A model generated the notes under the pieces. It saw nothing but the letters and a program-made list of their open reading frames with translations. It had not been told where the DNA came from and did no database searches. Made by a program: the position numbers and the translations under genes. 22,080 bases of DNA, taken from contig CAYMGQ010000021.1 in assembly GCA_964390055.1 (NCBI GenBank), forward strand, positions 1 to 22,080. The letters run 5' to 3'. This DNA comes from CAYMGQ01 sp964390055 (GTDB taxonomy: Bacteria > Bacillota > Clostridia > Peptostreptococcales > Natronincolaceae). Shown here in pieces: positions 20,977 to 22,080 of this stretch. Numbering within the stretch: the first letter of the stretch is position 1; each line of letters starts with the position of its first letter.

Positions 20977-21412
20977 TGGGGAATATAAAAAGACCTATAA
21001 GCCATTGATAGCTTGGTTAATTGGTTATTCCCTAATAAGTATTATAATTATTAGGGCTATCGACCGATTATCCTCCCTTACTAAAAAAATGTCAGTAAAA
21101 ACGTCAGCCTTGTTTTACCTAATTTTCACGGTTATTAGTCTATACATATTGATGCTTATAATTTACAAGGGGGAATATATCTACTGGATCAATGGTGGGC
21201 CAAATTTTAAACAAGCTCAGAGAATGACTAGTGGGGAAAGAAAAGAGTATGCAGGCAAGCATCTAGCCATATTTTCTAAAGTAATGCTAGTGACATTTTT
21301 ATATGGATTTATAAGTTTAATTCTAGTCCTGCCATTCTGGTTGGATGTAATTTTAATTACACTATTTGTTGTAATAGCAGGCTTTTCAACAATGTGGATT
21401 AGATTTGATTAG
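20945..21412 (+). CDS. Hypothetical four-helix membrane protein
   Basis: 155 aa, no family recognised. Four hydrophobic segments are visible at about residues 21-38, 54-74, 110-130 and 132-152. Between the second and third is a charged loop (about 86-106, TSGERKEYAGKH), probably cytosolic. ATG 20945 is used, with AGGAAG (20933-20938) ahead; ATG 20951 and TTG 20960 are alternatives. The first 32 nt overlap the end of the coiled-coil gene in a different frame, so the two are probably co-translated. A transport or signalling role cannot be inferred from sequence. Confidence 0.65.
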   Translation: MGMGKLARGINGEYKKTYKPLIAWLIGYSLISIIIIRAIDRLSSLTKKMSVKTSALFYLIFTVISLYILMLIIYKGEYIYWINGGPNFKQAQRMTSGERKEYAGKHLAIFSKVMLVTFLYGFISLILVLPFWLDVILITLFVVIAGFSTMWIRFD

Positions 21413-21558
21413 GGGTGGTCCAAAGATTATTACAGATATTTGTTTAGCCTGTTACAATATAATAAAGACTAAGTTTGAGAAAGCTAAGAAAATTAATAGA
21501 TAGATATTAGTGATAAGGTGTGAATTATAAAAAATTATCTTCTAGGGGGAGCACCAAG

Positions 21559-21855
21559 ATGGAATTTATGGAAGTTTGGGCTATATTGAGTATTGTCGCG
21601 TATTTTGCTATGTCTATAAAAAATTTTTTACGCAGCGATTGGGGAATAAAAAAGGAATATTTATATGTGAAAAACCGAGCAAAATGGCAAAAAAATAATG
21701 CAATTTTAGAATTGTCAATTGCTTGTTTTGGGACGATAACATTGTTATCAGGGTCTTTTTTTAAGAACGATGTTGTTTTCTTAATATCAGGATTTGTTGT
21801 AATGTTACTATTTTTCTTAAGTTTGTTTAATCATAATCTTATGAAAAAAGATTAG
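21559..21855 (+). CDS. Hypothetical three-helix membrane protein
   Basis: 98 aa, not recognised. Hydrophobic segments lie at about residues 7-24, 48-66 and 71-92. A basic, aromatic loop sits between the first two (LRSDWGIKKEYLYVKNRAKWQKN), and the C-terminus is basic (NHNLMKKD). ATG 21559 is preferred because GGGGGAG (21545-21551) lies 7 nt upstream; the frame extends to a GTG at 21520 without a well-spaced SD. It is separated from the 155-aa gene by 146 nt, in which only a lone TATAAT (21458-21463) is seen. The topology suggests a small inner-membrane protein. Confidence 0.6.
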   Translation: MEFMEVWAILSIVAYFAMSIKNFLRSDWGIKKEYLYVKNRAKWQKNNAILELSIACFGTITLLSGSFFKNDVVFLISGFVVMLLFFLSLFNHNLMKKD

Positions 21856-21894
21856 CTAGTCAGAAAAGGGGCTCATAAATGAAAGTTAATAAAA

Positions 21895-21930
21895 AGCTTA
21901 TAATTATAAGCTACACTTATAATTAATAAG
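21895..21930 (+). repeat. Tandem AT-rich palindromes
   Basis: AGCTTATAATTATAAGCT (21895-21912) is a perfect 18-nt palindrome. A second inverted repeat, CTTAT-AATTA-ATAAG (21916-21930), follows 3 nt later. The 10-mer CTTATAATTA occurs in both (21897 and 21916), 19 nt apart. It lies after the 98-aa gene. It could be an operator, a weak terminator without a T tract, or chance in AT-rich DNA. Confidence 0.5.
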
Positions 21931-21973
21931 GCATTGTTAATATTAGATGTCCTAACAAACCCTGCCGGTGCCT

Positions 21974-22001
21974 TTGTGTCGTAATACATTCTTTATAAAA
22001 T
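21974..22001 (+). promoter_or_regulatory. Promoter candidate for the edge gene
   Basis: TTGTGT (21974-21979) and TAAAAT (21996-22001) are 16 nt apart, and the predicted start is near 22008, about 37 nt before the ATG at 22045. The -35 matches 3-4 of 6 positions. It follows the AT-rich palindromes. Confidence 0.4.
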
Positions 22002-22044
22002 ACATACCGATATACAGATAAGCATTAATAAAAGGGGGGTCATA

Positions 22045-22080
22045 ATGAGAAGGAAGAAGAAAATGGGTTGTTTGAGAGGG
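22045..22080 (+). CDS. Unidentified protein, N-terminal fragment (partial)
   Basis: An ATG at 22045 follows GGGGGG (22033-22038) by 6 nt and opens a frame of 12 codons, MRRKKKMGCLRG, that runs off the window. The strongly basic start could precede a signal peptide or membrane anchor, but too little is visible to name it. In many Firmicutes a cell-wall amidase gene (cwlD) is found downstream of rpsI. That is a positional guess only. Confidence 0.5.
   Translation, partial: MRRKKKMGCLRG

Noticed and set aside
21440..21463. Promoter TTGTTT/TATAAT before the 98-aa gene
   Set aside because: The boxes are only 12 nt apart, too close for sigma-A, and no other -35 fits.
1..22080. CRISPR arrays, tRNA or rRNA genes, insertion sequences, phage genes or defence systems
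   Set aside because: No spaced direct-repeat arrays, cloverleaf-like segments, transposase motifs or terminal inverted repeats were seen in reading the window; all large frames belong to translation, export or ECF transport genes.

Overview
The window is a low-GC, Gram-positive (Firmicutes, class Clostridia type) ribosomal-protein super-operon with its flanks. The sequence is A+T-rich by eye, ribosome binding sites are strong (GGAGG/GGGAGG), GTG and TTG starts are common, and AGA/AGG arginine codons dominate. Three features favour Clostridia over Bacillus: rpsD lies inside the alpha operon, a small KOW-domain gene sits between map and infA, and S4, S14 and L36 all carry zinc-type cysteines. 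Genus is not determined; an Alkaliphilus/Tissierella-like anaerobe is only a guess.

Layout, all genes on the + strand. (1) Positions 1-49 are the last codons of tuf (EF-Tu), followed by a terminator hairpin (63-101). (2) A promoter (137-165) and a structured leader of about 200 nt precede the S10 operon: rpsJ, rplC, rplD, rplW, rplB, rpsS, rplV, rpsC, rplP, rpmC, rpsQ (370-5617). (3) The spc operon follows without a visible break: rplN, rplX, rplE, rpsZ, rpsH, rplF, rplR, rpsE, rpmD, rplO, secY, then adk, map, a KOW protein gene, infA and rpmJ (5645-13156). (4) A 169-nt gap with a possible internal promoter and a folded leader precedes the alpha operon: rpsM, rpsK, rpsD, rpoA, rplQ (13326-16153), which ends at an intrinsic terminator (16164-16197). 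(5) Next come the ECF vitamin/metal transporter energizing module ecfA1-ecfA2-ecfT, truA, and the rplM-rpsI pair (16307-20587), ending at a near-ideal terminator (20610-20639). (6) The last 1.4 kb leaves housekeeping content. It holds a 66-aa coiled-coil peptide ending in a calcium-loop motif, an overlapping 155-aa membrane protein, a 98-aa membrane protein, AT-rich palindromes, and the start of a gene that runs off the edge.

Functionally this is the core translation and export cluster: 29 ribosomal proteins, IF-1, RNA polymerase alpha, the SecY channel, methionine aminopeptidase for nascent chains and adenylate kinase for nucleotide balance. Very short gaps and several overlaps imply co-transcription and translational coupling. 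Nothing in the core is a new system. What is worth a second look is mostly RNA and DNA structure: the rpsJ leader, two consecutive hairpins between rpsJ and rplC (one a perfect 22-nt palindrome), and the folded rpsM leader. The unassigned small genes after rpsI and an altered TruA active-site motif also deserve attention. All structure and promoter calls were made by eye, without folding or database searches.
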